Assembly (NCBI GenBank): GCA_003167255.1
Contig: PMTR01000160.1
Span: 9,972-42,923, forward strand
Reading direction: 5' to 3'
Origin: Bryobacterales bacterium
Lineage (GTDB): Bacteria; Acidobacteriota; Terriglobia; Bryobacterales; Bryobacteraceae
DNA length: 32,952 nucleotides
Made by a program: the position numbers and the translations under genes. Shown in pieces: positions 7,843 to 17,001 of this stretch. Within the stretch, counting starts at the first letter, position 1. Each line of letters begins with the position of its first letter. Under the pieces are notes generated by a model. That model had not been told where the DNA came from, made no database searches, and saw only the letters and a program-made list of their open reading frames with translations.

Positions 7843-8864
7843 GATCCCTGCGTGGCTGCTCGCGAAATCCGGGTGTGCCGCACGCGCAGATACAGAACCC
7901 GCGCCAGAGCCAGCACGGGGACGGATAGGAATGCCCCCGGAACGCCCGCCACTTCCGCGCCGGCGAAGACCCCGAACAGCACCAGCAGCGGATGCAGTTC
8001 CACGCCTTGCCCCATCAGGTACGGCGCCACCAGGTAATCCTGGAACATGCGGAAGGCTACGATGAAGATCACGATGGGGAGCAGGTGCCCACCCGTTACC
8101 GCCGCCACCAACAGGATGATGGCTGACGCCACCAGCGGACCCAGCGTCGGGATGAACTCCAGACTTGCCGCCAGGGCTGCCAGAAGAATCCCAAACGGTA
8201 TCCCGAGCACCGAGAAAAAGATGCTGTAGGCGGCGAACGCGACCGCCGAGAGCAGCACCAGCGCCCGCATGTAGTGCGCCAGCAGCAGGTGTATGTCGGC
8301 CATTACGTCGTTCAGCAGTTTGTGCCGCGGCCCGGCTTCCACCAGGGTGAGAACGTGATCGCGGATGGCCGCTCCGTCTTTCAGAAAGAAAAACGCCAGC
8401 ACCGGAATGATCACCACGTAGATCAGGTTGCTGGCCAGCGTCAGGAACTTCAGGCCGAATTGCGGCAGCGCGGCAAAAAGATCGTTGGAGCGCGCCGCCA
8501 CTTCGGTCTTAAGACTGTCCGGCACGTTAGCCTGGAATGAATCCACCAACCCTTGGAATTTTTGCGGAAACACGGAGGCAAGTTGGGTGGCCTGCTCCAC
8601 CACTTTCGTGCCAAGCACTATGGCCCCCACGGCGACCAGTCCCACCAGCAGTACATACGCCAATAGCAGCGCCGGCGTACGCGTAGGGCTGGTGGGCAGC
8701 AAGCGGTCGAGCAGGTTCACCAGGGGCGCCAGGAGATAGGCGAACAGCACCGCCAGAATGAAAATGAGCAGAGTGGAGCGCACCAGGTAGACCAGCCACA
8801 AAGCCAGCACCACCAGTGCCGCCGTCCACGTGCTGCGCGCCGCCCGGCTGTCGATTCCCAGCAT
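7821..8864 (-). CDS. AI-2E/PerM-family transporter
   Basis: 347 aa integral membrane protein. Hydrophobic segments occur near residues 14-50 (a close pair), 65-87, 145-165, 205-255 (two or three), 265-285 and 300-325, consistent with the 7-8 helices of the AI-2E transporter family (PF01594). The SLEFIPTLGPLVAS motif and the RMFQDYLVAPYLMGQGVELHP segment are diagnostic of that family. Members include Na+/H+ antiporters and putative autoinducer exporters, so the substrate is not predictable. The last seven codons (Gly-rich) and the TGA stop are read from the antisense strand of tRNA-Met, so its C-terminus is fixed by tRNA sequence. Confidence 0.9.
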   Translation of the reverse strand: MLGIDSRAARSTWTAALVVLALWLVYLVRSTLLIFILAVLFAYLLAPLVNLLDRLLPTSPTRTPALLLAYVLLVGLVAVGAIVLGTKVVEQATQLASVFPQKFQGLVDSFQANVPDSLKTEVAARSNDLFAALPQFGLKFLTLASNLIYVVIIPVLAFFFLKDGAAIRDHVLTLVEAGPRHKLLNDVMADIHLLLAHYMRALVLLSAVAFAAYSIFFSVLGIPFGILLAALAASLEFIPTLGPLVASAIILLVAAVTGGHLLPIVIFIVAFRMFQDYLVAPYLMGQGVELHPLLVLFGVFAGAEVAGVPGAFLSVPVLALARVLYLRVRHTRISRAATQGSGGGGET

Positions 8865-8895
8865 GCCTGGTTAAATACTCCGTTTCATCGAACCA

Positions 8896-9000
8896 TTCTC
8901 GTATCCCGCGAAGATCGCTCCCTCACGGTCGCGGCTCTGATCCGTCGATACACTCTCGTAACCCGCGAAGATCGCTCCCTCACGGTCGCGGCTCTGATTC
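8896..9000. repeat. Two tandem 57-bp units carrying the dispersed 22-bp repeat
   Basis: Two nearly identical 57-bp units begin at CTCGTA (8898 and 8955). Each contains the family C core CGCTCCCTCACGG-TCGCGGCTC (8916-8937 and 8973-8994), which also occurs at 13348, 13383, 16903, 16980, 28613 and 29392. The second unit supplies the C-terminal codons and stop of the CNNM/CorC gene. Confidence 0.8.
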
Positions 9001-10329
9001 GTGGCTGAGCATCTTTTGTATGCGCACGCGCGCCACCCGGTTCCGCTCCATCTCCAGCACTGTATAGCGCCGGCCTTGATACTCCACCGCATCGCCCACC
9101 CGCGGAATCTCGCCCCGCTCGAACAGCAGAAACCCGGCCAGCGTTTCGAATCCACCGTCGGCCGGAATTTCGATTCCATACTCGCTTTCCAGGTCGCGGA
9201 TGCGTGTCGCGCCGTCAAGCTCCACCACGCCGGCGTCCGCACCGCGCCGCACGTTCTTTTCATCGTACTCGTCTTCGATCTTTCCCACCACCTGTTCGAG
9301 CACGTCTTCGACCGTCAACATGCCCACGATAGTGCCGAATTCGTCCACCACCATGGCCATGTGCGAACTGCCTTTGCGGAATTCCTCCAGCATCTGCGAG
9401 AGCGGTTTGGTCTCTGGCACCACCAGGAGAGGCCGGATCAACCGGCTGATGCCGAAGGCGCGGCTGGCCTTGCCCGAGCGGATGGCTTGCCGCCGTTCTT
9501 CCCAAACCGGCAGCAGGTCCTTGTAGTGCAGAATCCCCACGATCTTTTCCGGTGCGCCCTGGTACACCGGCAGCCGCGAATGCCGTTCGCGAATCATGGT
9601 TCCCAGCACGTGGTCCAGGCTGGCGTCTGAAGCGATGGATACCATGTCGTTACGCGCCACCATGATCTCCCGAACGGCCACTTCGCCAAGGTCGAGCACG
9701 CGGTGGATGATGTCTTCCTGCGCCTCCGGCAGATAGCCCAACCCGCGGCTCGAGCTGACAATCAGCTTCAGTTCCTCCGCCGAATGGCCGCCCGGGTGCG
9801 CCGCGCCTTTCAGCCGCAGGGCCCGCTGGATGAATCCGGCCGAACGTTCGATGGTCACCACGAAGGCAATTGAGATCCGGTAGAAGACCGCCAGCGGAGG
9901 CGCCACCAACGCCGCCATCCGATCCGCCTTGGCGATCGCCAGGTTCTTCGGCACTACCTCGCCCAGCACCACGTGGAAGTAGCTGATCACCAGGAAGGAA
10001 AGTGCGAAACAGGCGCCGTGCAGAAACTTCATCTCGAGCGGCGTGGTTGCCGGATGGAAGATCCCGAGCAGGATTTGATACAGGGTATCCTCGCCGGCCC
10101 AGCCTAGTCCCAAGCTGGCCAGGGTGACGCCGACCTGAGTCATGGAGAGCAGCCGTCCCGGATTCGCCAGAAGGTTCAGCGCCGCTTGTGCTCCGGCTTG
10201 GCCTTCTTCGGCCATTTGCCGCAGCCGGGATTGCCGCACCGACAGCAAGGCCACCTCCGCGCCGGCGAAGAAGCCATTCACCACGATCAGTACGACGACC
10301 AGTAGTATCCGGAAAGGAGAATAGGACAC
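8980..10329 (-). CDS. CNNM/CorC-type membrane protein with CBS pair (HlyC/CorC family)
   Basis: 449 aa from a GTG at 10329. The open frame continues upstream to 11244, but that part is a shadow of the acylase gene on the other strand. The order is an N-terminal CNNM membrane domain with about four hydrophobic segments (ILLVVVLIVVNGFFAGAEVA, then GEVVPKNLAIAKAD), two CBS domains (about 210-330, including REIMVARNDMV and VVDEFGTIVGMLTVEDVLE) and a C-terminal CorC/HlyC domain. Members are linked to Mg2+/Co2+ efflux; 'hemolysin' is a historical label. The start is uncertain because no strong ribosome site is visible. The last residues (SEPRP and stop) are encoded by the dispersed repeat, suggesting the original terminus was replaced. 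Confidence 0.88.
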   Translation of the reverse strand: MSYSPFRILLVVVLIVVNGFFAGAEVALLSVRQSRLRQMAEEGQAGAQAALNLLANPGRLLSMTQVGVTLASLGLGWAGEDTLYQILLGIFHPATTPLEMKFLHGACFALSFLVISYFHVVLGEVVPKNLAIAKADRMAALVAPPLAVFYRISIAFVVTIERSAGFIQRALRLKGAAHPGGHSAEELKLIVSSSRGLGYLPEAQEDIIHRVLDLGEVAVREIMVARNDMVSIASDASLDHVLGTMIRERHSRLPVYQGAPEKIVGILHYKDLLPVWEERRQAIRSGKASRAFGISRLIRPLLVVPETKPLSQMLEEFRKGSSHMAMVVDEFGTIVGMLTVEDVLEQVVGKIEDEYDEKNVRRGADAGVVELDGATRIRDLESEYGIEIPADGGFETLAGFLLFERGEIPRVGDAVEYQGRRYTVLEMERNRVARVRIQKMLSHESEPRP

Positions 10330-10412
10330 AATATACGAATTAATTCTAGCGGAGAGGATAACCAAAGCGTGCGGGAATCGTCTATACAGGTAACCAACTA
10401 ACTCCGTTACGA

Positions 10413-10456
10413 GGGGGCCGACTCCATTCCGTATCCCCGGAGGCGCCCCCTTTATT
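10413..10456 (+). terminator. GC hairpin followed by TTTATT upstream of the acylase gene
   Basis: GGGGGC (10413-10418) pairs with GCCCCC (10445-10450), with an inner CTCC/GGAG pairing, and is followed by TTTATT. It lies in the leader of the acylase gene, so it could act as an attenuator. The T-run is interrupted, so confidence is low. Confidence 0.35.
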
Positions 10457-10548
10457 GGGTTGCACCATTGTAATCCAAACGGATGCGGCGCAGGAAAGGC
10501 CTCCCGGCCAAGCCCGCCACCCGTTATCATGGTTATTTCCTCCCGTCG

Positions 10549-12792
10549 ATGACTCACACCGCTACCGCGCGCATTCTCAAGGCTGTTAACGTCCTCATCG
10601 TGGTCGTGTTGGCGGCCGCGTTGGCCGCCACATATTGGTATGCCTGGCGCCCGCTGCCGCAACGGTCCGGCAGTGTGGTGGCGGCGGTGGCGGCTCCCGT
10701 CTCCGTGTCGTTCGATTCGCTCGGCGAGCCCCACATCCGCGCCGCCAGCCAGCAGGATGCGCTGATCGTCCAGGGCTACGTGACGGCGCAAGACCGGCTC
10801 TGGCAGATGGACAGCCTGCGCCGCTACGCCAGCGGCACGCTCGCCGAGGTGCTCGGCCCGGCGGCCGTCGAAACCGACCGCGACCTGCGCCGGCTGCGCT
10901 TCCGCCGTCTGGCGGAGGACGCGTACATCCGGTTTTCGCCGGCTGACCGCGCCGCCTTGGCCGCTTATACCTTGGGCGTCAACGAATTCATTGCCACGCA
11001 CCGCGATAACCTTCCGATTGAATTCACGCTGCTCGGCTACCAGCCCCGCCCCTGGAGCGTGATCGATTCCCTGCTGGTGGGGCTCTACATGTTCCGCGAC
11101 CTCACCACCACGTGGCGCGACGAAATCGTGAAGCGCGCCATGCTGGCCGATGGCGACGCCGGCAAAGTGAATTTCCTGTTCGCCGGGCGCTCCGGTAACG
11201 AGCCCGCGCCCGGATCCAACGCCTGGGCCATCGCCGGCAGCCATACGGCTTCAGGCAAGCCGCTGCTTTCGAACGACATGCACCTGGAATACTCGCTGCC
11301 GGGAATTTGGTACATGGCGCACTTGCAAGCGCCCGGGCTGGATGTGGCCGGCGTCACCATCCCCGGCCTGGCAGGCGTGGTGGTGGGCCACAACCAGCAC
11401 ATCGCCTGGGGCATCACCAACCTCCAGTTCGACGTTCAGGACCTCTACATCGAAAAACTCGACGACCGCACCGGCCGCTATCTCTATCAGGGCAAGATCG
11501 AACAGGCCCGCGGCGAGCGGGAAATCATCGAGGTGAAAGGCGCCCAGCCCATCGAAGTCACCACCTGGGTCACCCGCCACGGCCCGCTTTTCATCGTAGA
11601 CGGCCAGGAGCATCTCGCCCTCCGCTGGACGGCCGCTGAACCCGGTCTCTTCCAATTCCCCATCCTGGATATCGACCGCGCCGAAAACTGGCAGCAATTC
11701 ACCACCGCACTCTCCCGCTGGGTGGGGCCCGGTTCCAACTTCCTCTATGCCGACACCGGCGGCAACATCGGCTACCACGCTGCCGGCGTGCTTCCCAAAC
11801 GCCGCGGCTATTCGGGCGACCTTCCGGTGGACGGAACCTCCGGCAATTTCGATTGGGACGGCTTCATACCCTTCGACCAGCTTCCTTCGGCTTTCAACCC
11901 GACCTCCGGGATCATCGCCAGCGCCAACCAGAATCCTTTTCCGGCCGATTACCCTTATCCGGTGAACGGCAACTTCGGCCCGCCGTACCGCGTGCTGCGC
12001 ATCCGGGAATTGCTCGGCGCGCACAACGGCTGGCGCGCTGCGGACATGCTCGGCGTGCAGGGCGACATCTTCTCGTCATTCAGTAAGTTCCTGGCGACGC
12101 AGGTGGTGGCCGCCGTCGACAAGCGCGGCGCCCACAACGTCTCGCTCGACCCCGCAGTTGGTCTGCTGCGCTCCTGGAATGGCCGCATGGATAAAGACCT
12201 CGCCGCGCCCTTCCTGATGGCGTTGGTATATCAGCATGTGCGATCGTCCGCCGCCGATGTCGCCTCCCCCGGCAAGGGCCAGATCTATGAGTTCAACATG
12301 GGACCCGCGGTAGTCGAAAAGCTATTGCGCGAGCGCCCCGACGGCTGGTTCCAGGATTATGACGCGATGCTGCTGCGCGCCCTCATGGACGCCATCGATG
12401 AGGGCAAACGCATCCAGGGCCGCGATGTCCAACGCTGGCGCTACGGCAACTATCTGCGCGTCGAGATCGATCATCCGATCATTCATCCGGCGCTGCGGAA
12501 ACTGCCGGTGATCGGCCCGGCCCTCGATTTCTTCGAAATCGGCCCGGTGCCGATGAGCGGCTCGAGTACGACCATCCGGCAGACCACGCGCACGCTTTCG
12601 CCTTCGATGCGCATGAATGCCGATCTCGCCGAGTGGGACCGCTCTCTGCTCAACATCCAGACCGGTCAATCCGGCCAGCCGCTCTCCGGCCATTACAAAG
12701 ACCAGTGGACCGATCACTACAACGTGAGAAGTTATCCGATGCAGTATCGGACGGTAGTGGCGAAGCACACGCTGGAGTTCCGGCCGAGGTAG
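10549..12792 (+). CDS. Penicillin acylase-family (Ntn) hydrolase
   Basis: 747 aa from ATG 10549; an in-frame ATG at 10483 would add 22 residues. Neither start has a clear ribosome site, but 10549 leads directly into the membrane anchor/signal (about 9-30). Family members are exported, self-cleaving amidases acting on acylated amines such as acyl-homoserine lactones or beta-lactams. The predicted N-terminal nucleophile is the Ser of PGSNAWAI (residue 223), where autoproteolysis would free the beta chain. Also visible are SNDMHLEYSLPGIWYMAHL, the GHNQHIAWGITNL motif, SRWVGPGSNFLYAD and GNFGPPYRVLRI. Substrate is not predictable from sequence. Confidence 0.92.
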   Translation: MTHTATARILKAVNVLIVVVLAAALAATYWYAWRPLPQRSGSVVAAVAAPVSVSFDSLGEPHIRAASQQDALIVQGYVTAQDRLWQMDSLRRYASGTLAEVLGPAAVETDRDLRRLRFRRLAEDAYIRFSPADRAALAAYTLGVNEFIATHRDNLPIEFTLLGYQPRPWSVIDSLLVGLYMFRDLTTTWRDEIVKRAMLADGDAGKVNFLFAGRSGNEPAPGSNAWAIAGSHTASGKPLLSNDMHLEYSLPGIWYMAHLQAPGLDVAGVTIPGLAGVVVGHNQHIAWGITNLQFDVQDLYIEKLDDRTGRYLYQGKIEQARGEREIIEVKGAQPIEVTTWVTRHGPLFIVDGQEHLALRWTAAEPGLFQFPILDIDRAENWQQFTTALSRWVGPGSNFLYADTGGNIGYHAAGVLPKRRGYSGDLPVDGTSGNFDWDGFIPFDQLPSAFNPTSGIIASANQNPFPADYPYPVNGNFGPPYRVLRIRELLGAHNGWRAADMLGVQGDIFSSFSKFLATQVVAAVDKRGAHNVSLDPAVGLLRSWNGRMDKDLAAPFLMALVYQHVRSSAADVASPGKGQIYEFNMGPAVVEKLLRERPDGWFQDYDAMLLRALMDAIDEGKRIQGRDVQRWRYGNYLRVEIDHPIIHPALRKLPVIGPALDFFEIGPVPMSGSSTTIRQTTRTLSPSMRMNADLAEWDRSLLNIQTGQSGQPLSGHYKDQWTDHYNVRSYPMQYRTVVAKHTLEFRPR

Positions 12793-12831
12793 GCGCCCGC
12801 GGCGCCAACATCGACAAATGCGGTCGATATT

Positions 12832-12864
12832 GAGAAGTCAGAAGTCAGGAGACAGAAGTCAGAA
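12832..12864 (+). repeat. Heptamer repeat tract (AGAAGTC type)
   Basis: Direct repeats of AGAAGTC/ACAGAAGTC follow the acylase gene. The reverse complement of the same tract (TTCTGAC units) occurs at 25734-25760. The tracts resemble short tandem heptamer repeats known from several bacterial groups. Confidence 0.6.
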
Positions 12865-12898
12865 TAGGCGCGCGGGTTGCCAGCACCGGTTGTTCAAT

Positions 12899-13114
12899 CT
12901 AGCGCGACTTCACGATCGAGATCGGGTCGAGCCAGGCGGGTTCGGCGTAGCGAAACGAGAACACGATCGCGCTCAGCAGCAAGCCGGCCATTGCCAGGAT
13001 GCCGCTGCCTTCGTCGATCTTGCCGCTCATCAGCCCCCAGATAACCACCAGGAAAAACATTACGGAAGCAATGACCAGCATCAGGCTGGTAAAAGCCACA
13101 ACTCGATTGAACAT
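12899..13114 (-). CDS. Small two-TM membrane protein of unknown function
   Basis: 71 aa from ATG 13114, chosen because AGAGAGG lies 8 nt upstream; a GTG three codons earlier is possible. Two hydrophobic segments (about residues 6-27 and 38-54) flank a short polar turn with GKIDEGSG. The tail is FRYAEPAWLDPISIVKSR. I do not recognise a family. The well-placed ribosome site and membrane hairpin design support a real gene. It is isolated, between the acylase gene and a large repeat hairpin. Confidence 0.6.
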   Translation of the reverse strand: MFNRVVAFTSLMLVIASVMFFLVVIWGLMSGKIDEGSGILAMAGLLLSAIVFSFRYAEPAWLDPISIVKSR

Positions 13115-13345
13115 ATGCAGCACCTCTCTTTTGGGAACAGACTTTGAGCTTTGGCCTGTCGTTGACAGGCCGCTTGGATTGATTCAGAGCCGCTGTTTTC
13201 GGCCTTTTCAATCCCGCTTGCTTCACTTAGTAAGACGAATAAACCTTCATTTAGTTACGTGAAATGCCAAGGTCCGAGTTTAAGGTTTGGTAAAGACTCA
13301 CTTGAGGGCGCGTGTGCGACAAAGTGAAACGGCGTGGACCCGAAT

Positions 13346-13406
13346 CAGAGCCGCGACCGTCAGGGAGCGTTTGCCGCCATAACGCTCCCTGACGGTCGCG
13401 GCTCTG
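13346..13406. repeat. Perfect 26-bp inverted repeat with 9-nt loop (family C pair)
   Basis: Two head-to-head copies of the dispersed core (13348-13369 and 13383-13404) form a 26-bp perfect stem, 13346-13371 with 13381-13406, around loop 13372-13380. It lies in the 333-bp gap 13115-13447, which otherwise shows nothing recognisable. It could fold as a strong RNA hairpin or act as a mobile REP-type element. Confidence 0.85.
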
Positions 13407-13447
13407 TGAGGCTTCCGGCCATGGGACAATAGGCTTGGAGCGTCTTG

Positions 13448-16408
13448 ATGCGCCGGCCCGGGCTGTTTTTGATAATCCTGGTTTCGCTGGTTGTGCCGCT
13501 GGTGGCGCACCACGAAACCGGCGGATGCGGCACCAGCCGGGAAACGCCCGCGCAGACGCTTTTCCTGCACCGCCAGGCGCAGCGAGCCCGCGCCGCCCGG
13601 ATCCGCCCGCAGGCCGCCGCCGCTCCTTCCGGAAATCGCGACATCGGCAACATCGCCATCATCGAAGATACCGATGGGGTGGTGGAGTTTCAGAATCAGT
13701 TCAACCTAGACAACAACAGCCTCACGTTCACTCCCTCCGCTGTCGCGCGCTACACCTACTCGGTCGAGTCACAAGGCTACGATGGCGCGGCCGCGGCCAA
13801 CGGCGCACCGCTCGCGGCTCTGGATGACGACGACGCCCGCCAGGTGGCCATTCCGTTTTCGTTTCCTTATTTTGGGGCAACCTACAACCAGGTGTTCGTC
13901 AATTCCGACGGGAACCTCACCTTCACCAGGGCCGAGTACGCATCCACCGAGCGCTCGCTGGGCCGCATGACCGCCGGGCCACCGCGCATCGCGCCACTGT
14001 TTGACGATCTCGATCCTTCCAAGACCGCCGGCGGCGTGCGCGTCTTCTCGTCCGCCACGCGCCTGGTGGTCAGTTGGGTGGCCGTCCCCGAATACGCCCA
14101 AACCGGAACAGGCGCGCCCGAAACGTTTCAAGTGGCTCTCTATCCCGATGGCCACATCGTGTTCGCCTATGACGGCATCAACCCGTCGATTGCGAGCGCG
14201 GTGGTGGGCATCGCGCCAGGCAACTTGCAGGGCGATACCAGCCTGGTGGATTTTCGCGGCGATGGCTCCGCCGACTATTCCGCTGCCGTCGCCGAGCGCT
14301 TCGGCAACACCCTGGCCGTCGATATCGTCACCACCGCGCAGAAGTTTTACGAGACCCACGAGGACTCTTACGATTACCTGGTGATCTACAACAACATGAA
14401 CATCGCGGCGCTGGGCGAGGCCGTGGCCTACGAGAACACGGTGCGCTCCGCAGGCGCGGGATACAACGTTGCGCCGCAGGATTCCGGCCAGGAATTTGGC
14501 TCCGCCTCGCGCCTCCATTCCATCCTCAACATGGGCCAGTTGAGCGAGTATCCGGTGGACCCCAACGCCATAGTGCCCGCCCGCGCTCAGGCCGGCGACA
14601 CGCCGCTCACCGTGCTCTCCCACGAAACCGGCCACCTGTTCCTGGCCTTCGCCAGCATTCAGGACCCCGGCAACCCAACCGCTTACCCGATGCTCGGTTA
14701 TCAATTGGCCCACTGGAATTTCGCGTACGATTCGGAGGCCTCTTTCCTGGAAGGCGAGCGCATTCTGGACGAGGGCGTCACCGCTTCACCGCGCTTTCTC
14801 ACCACCGATACGGTGCAGAACTACTCGCCGCTCGACCAGTACCTGATGGGCTTCCGGCCCTCGGCCGCTGTCCCCGATACCTTTCTGGTTGCCAACCCCA
14901 ACATCGGCGGGTATGCTATCGACACCAGCCAGCTTCACCCCGCGAGCGGCGTGGCCTTCGACGGTACCCGGCAGAATATTTCGGTCAACGGCGTGATTGC
15001 AGCCAACGGCCGGCGCACACCCGATTACACCGTGGCGCAGCGGCGCTTCCGCTTCGCATTCATTCTGGTGGTGGCGCAAGGCTCGCAGCCCTCCGCCGCG
15101 GATCTCTCGCAGATCGACACGTACCGCAGCCAGTTTGAACCCTTTTACGCCAAGGGATCTTCGAACAGCGCCATCGCCGACGCATCGCTCGAGCGCAGCA
15201 TGCAGCTTTCGCTCGCGCCCGCCGCCGGCGTAGTGCAGAATGCTTCGGGCACTGCCACGCTGACGCTGGCCACCGCGCTTGCCGCCGATCTCGCGGTGCA
15301 ATTCCAGGCGCCCGCCGGTGTCGCGCAGTTCCCGGCTTCGGTCCGCATCCCCGCCGGCGCGACCACTGCCAGCTTCAGTTTCACCGGTGTCACACCAGGC
15401 GTTGCAGACGTGCTGGGGATTCCCTCCGACCCATCATATGAAACCGTCGCCGCGCGCGTGCAGGTGGCCGCCGCATCCTGGTTGCAGCTTACCGCCGTCT
15501 CCGGCGATCGCCAGGTGTCAAACTCGCTGGCGCCGCTGCCCGCGCCCATCGTGGTGCGACTCACCGACGTCAACAACCTTCCCTATCCCGGCGCCCGCAT
15601 CGCCGCCGCGCCTTCCACGGGCGGAGCCGCCGCTCCCGCCGAAGGCGTCACCGATTCGCAAGGCCAGGCCACTTTCCATTGGACACCCGGGCCGGCTGCC
15701 GCCAACCAGTTGGTGCTTTCCGTGGAGAGCGCTCCGTCGGTCCGGCTGGTGATCGGCGCGGGCGCCGCCGTTCCGGTGGTCACGGCTGTCGAGAACGCGG
15801 CCTCGTTCGCCAACGGCATGGCCGCCGGCGCCATTGAGACCATCGCGGGTCTGAATTTTTCGGGAGGCCAGACGGGCCAATCCAATTACCCGTGGCCCAC
15901 TATTCTGGCCGGCGCGCGCGTGCTGCTCAACGGCTCGCCGCTGCCGCTGCTTTACGTCAGCGATACCCAAATCAATTTCTACGTCCCCCAGAACGCCGCC
16001 CAGGGCGCCGGCATCCTTTCCGTGGTGACCCCGTCCGCTATTCAGGCCGATATCGCCGTCAACGTGGTCTCTTTGCAGCCCGGCATTTTCCCGGGAGCGG
16101 TGTTGCATGCCGGCACCGCGGTGAGCGCCGTCACCACTGCGGTGCACGCGGGCGACTACATCGAGATCTATTGCACCGGCCTCGGCGCTACGCAACCTGC
16201 CGGCAGCCTCCAGCAGACCGTATTCACGCCGACGGTTTTCCTGGGCGCAGTGCCTTTGCATCCGGTCTACAGCGGTCTCGCCCCGGGCTACCTTGGTTTG
16301 TATCAGGTGGATGTGCAGGTGCCCGCGGGGCTGGCCCCCGGAGCGCAGCCGATCATCCTCGAAGTGAATCTGCAGCACAGCAATACAATTTCTGTTACGG
16401 TGCAATAA
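13448..16408 (+). CDS. Secreted putative metalloprotease with TIGR03437-type C-terminal domain
   Basis: 986 aa from ATG 13448, with GGAG 7 nt upstream. A signal peptide covers about 1-21. Residues 135-165 (FSFPYFGATYNQVFVNSDGN) resemble a nidogen-like or galactose-binding beta domain. A zinc-binding candidate HETGH occurs at 392-396. It is followed by AHWNFAYDSEASFLEGERI and SPLDQYLMGF, a layout typical of secreted metallopeptidases in which a later His and Glu complete the site. Two Ig-like regions follow (about 590-770). The last 210 residues are the Solibacter TIGR03437 domain (ENAASFANG, then YVSDTQINFYVP). It probably acts at or outside the cell surface; protease activity is inferred. 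Its stop overlaps the peroxiredoxin start by one base. Confidence 0.85.
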   Translation: MRRPGLFLIILVSLVVPLVAHHETGGCGTSRETPAQTLFLHRQAQRARAARIRPQAAAAPSGNRDIGNIAIIEDTDGVVEFQNQFNLDNNSLTFTPSAVARYTYSVESQGYDGAAAANGAPLAALDDDDARQVAIPFSFPYFGATYNQVFVNSDGNLTFTRAEYASTERSLGRMTAGPPRIAPLFDDLDPSKTAGGVRVFSSATRLVVSWVAVPEYAQTGTGAPETFQVALYPDGHIVFAYDGINPSIASAVVGIAPGNLQGDTSLVDFRGDGSADYSAAVAERFGNTLAVDIVTTAQKFYETHEDSYDYLVIYNNMNIAALGEAVAYENTVRSAGAGYNVAPQDSGQEFGSASRLHSILNMGQLSEYPVDPNAIVPARAQAGDTPLTVLSHETGHLFLAFASIQDPGNPTAYPMLGYQLAHWNFAYDSEASFLEGERILDEGVTASPRFLTTDTVQNYSPLDQYLMGFRPSAAVPDTFLVANPNIGGYAIDTSQLHPASGVAFDGTRQNISVNGVIAANGRRTPDYTVAQRRFRFAFILVVAQGSQPSAADLSQIDTYRSQFEPFYAKGSSNSAIADASLERSMQLSLAPAAGVVQNASGTATLTLATALAADLAVQFQAPAGVAQFPASVRIPAGATTASFSFTGVTPGVADVLGIPSDPSYETVAARVQVAAASWLQLTAVSGDRQVSNSLAPLPAPIVVRLTDVNNLPYPGARIAAAPSTGGAAAPAEGVTDSQGQATFHWTPGPAAANQLVLSVESAPSVRLVIGAGAAVPVVTAVENAASFANGMAAGAIETIAGLNFSGGQTGQSNYPWPTILAGARVLLNGSPLPLLYVSDTQINFYVPQNAAQGAGILSVVTPSAIQADIAVNVVSLQPGIFPGAVLHAGTAVSAVTTAVHAGDYIEIYCTGLGATQPAGSLQQTVFTPTVFLGAVPLHPVYSGLAPGYLGLYQVDVQVPAGLAPGAQPIILEVNLQHSNTISVTVQ

Positions 16409-16851
16409 TGTTTGCCTGGCTTTTTTCCGATCCTCTTCCCACCGGCGCGCAAGCGCCCGATTTCGCGCTTCCGGATGAATCCGGCCACATGGTGCGGCTT
16501 TCCGCGCTGCGCGGCCACAGCGTCGTGCTGGTCTTCTATCCCGGTGACGACACGCCCGGCTGCACCAAACAGTTGTGCCAGTTCCGCGATGATTGGAGCG
16601 AAGCGCAGGGCCGCGGGGTTTCGGTTTTCGGCGTGAATCCGCAGAGCGCCACGAAGCACGAGAAGTTCCGCGAGAAGTTTCACTTTCCGTTCCCGTTGCT
16701 GGTGGATGAAGACCAGAAGGTGGCCGCGCTGTATCACGCCAACGGGCTGATTGTGAAGCGGACGGTTTACTTGATTGGGCCGGATGGCGTGATTCGGTTC
16801 GGGCAGCGCGGGATGCCGGCACCGCACGAAGTACTGGCGAAGGCCGGGTAG
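16408..16851 (+). CDS. Peroxiredoxin, BCP/PrxQ type
   Basis: 147 aa with ATG at 16408 sharing one base with the previous stop (TAATG), so translation is probably coupled. It reduces hydroperoxides using thioredoxin. The peroxidatic motif YPGDDTPGCTKQLCQFRD carries Cys52, and Cys57 lies five residues later, the spacing of the resolving Cys in BCP/PrxQ proteins. The fold is otherwise typical (PDFALPDESG, GVNPQSATKHEKFREKF, LLVDEDQKVA, TVYLIGPDGVIRF). There is no signal peptide, so it is cytoplasmic, although its neighbour is secreted. Confidence 0.93.
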   Translation: MFAWLFSDPLPTGAQAPDFALPDESGHMVRLSALRGHSVVLVFYPGDDTPGCTKQLCQFRDDWSEAQGRGVSVFGVNPQSATKHEKFREKFHFPFPLLVDEDQKVAALYHANGLIVKRTVYLIGPDGVIRFGQRGMPAPHEVLAKAG

Positions 16852-16902
16852 GGTTGGCGCAGTACGGTTCAGTCAAAAGAGTGCAGGCGTGGACCCCAAT
16901 CC

Positions 16903-17001
16903 GAGCCGCGACCGTCAGGGAGCGTTTCCCGCCCACGTTTAATTAACAGGGAAGTCACGTACTATCGCCCCAATTCCAACGCTCCCTAACGGTCGCGGCT
17001 C
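16903..17001. repeat. Inverted pair of family C repeats separated by 55 bp
   Basis: Copies at 16903-16924 and, inverted, at 16980-17001 (one base variant) flank 55 bp that is more AT-rich. The left flank GCGTGGACCC-AATC is shared with the copy at 13348, so the element is longer than its 22-bp core. This lies in the 455-bp gap 16852-17306; nothing else in the gap is recognisable. Confidence 0.75.

Noticed and set aside
8896-9000. Possible CRISPR-like tandem repeats
   Set aside because: Only two units, the whole 57-bp unit is repeated with no distinct spacer, and the core recurs singly elsewhere; no cas genes.
10330-11244. N-terminal extension of the CNNM/CorC frame
   Set aside because: It lies antisense to the acylase gene and carries no membrane or family sequence; CNNM homology starts at about 10325.
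15518-16936. Long minus-strand open frame opposite the secreted protein and peroxiredoxin
   Set aside because: Arg/Gly-rich composition with no motifs; the plus strand explains the region.
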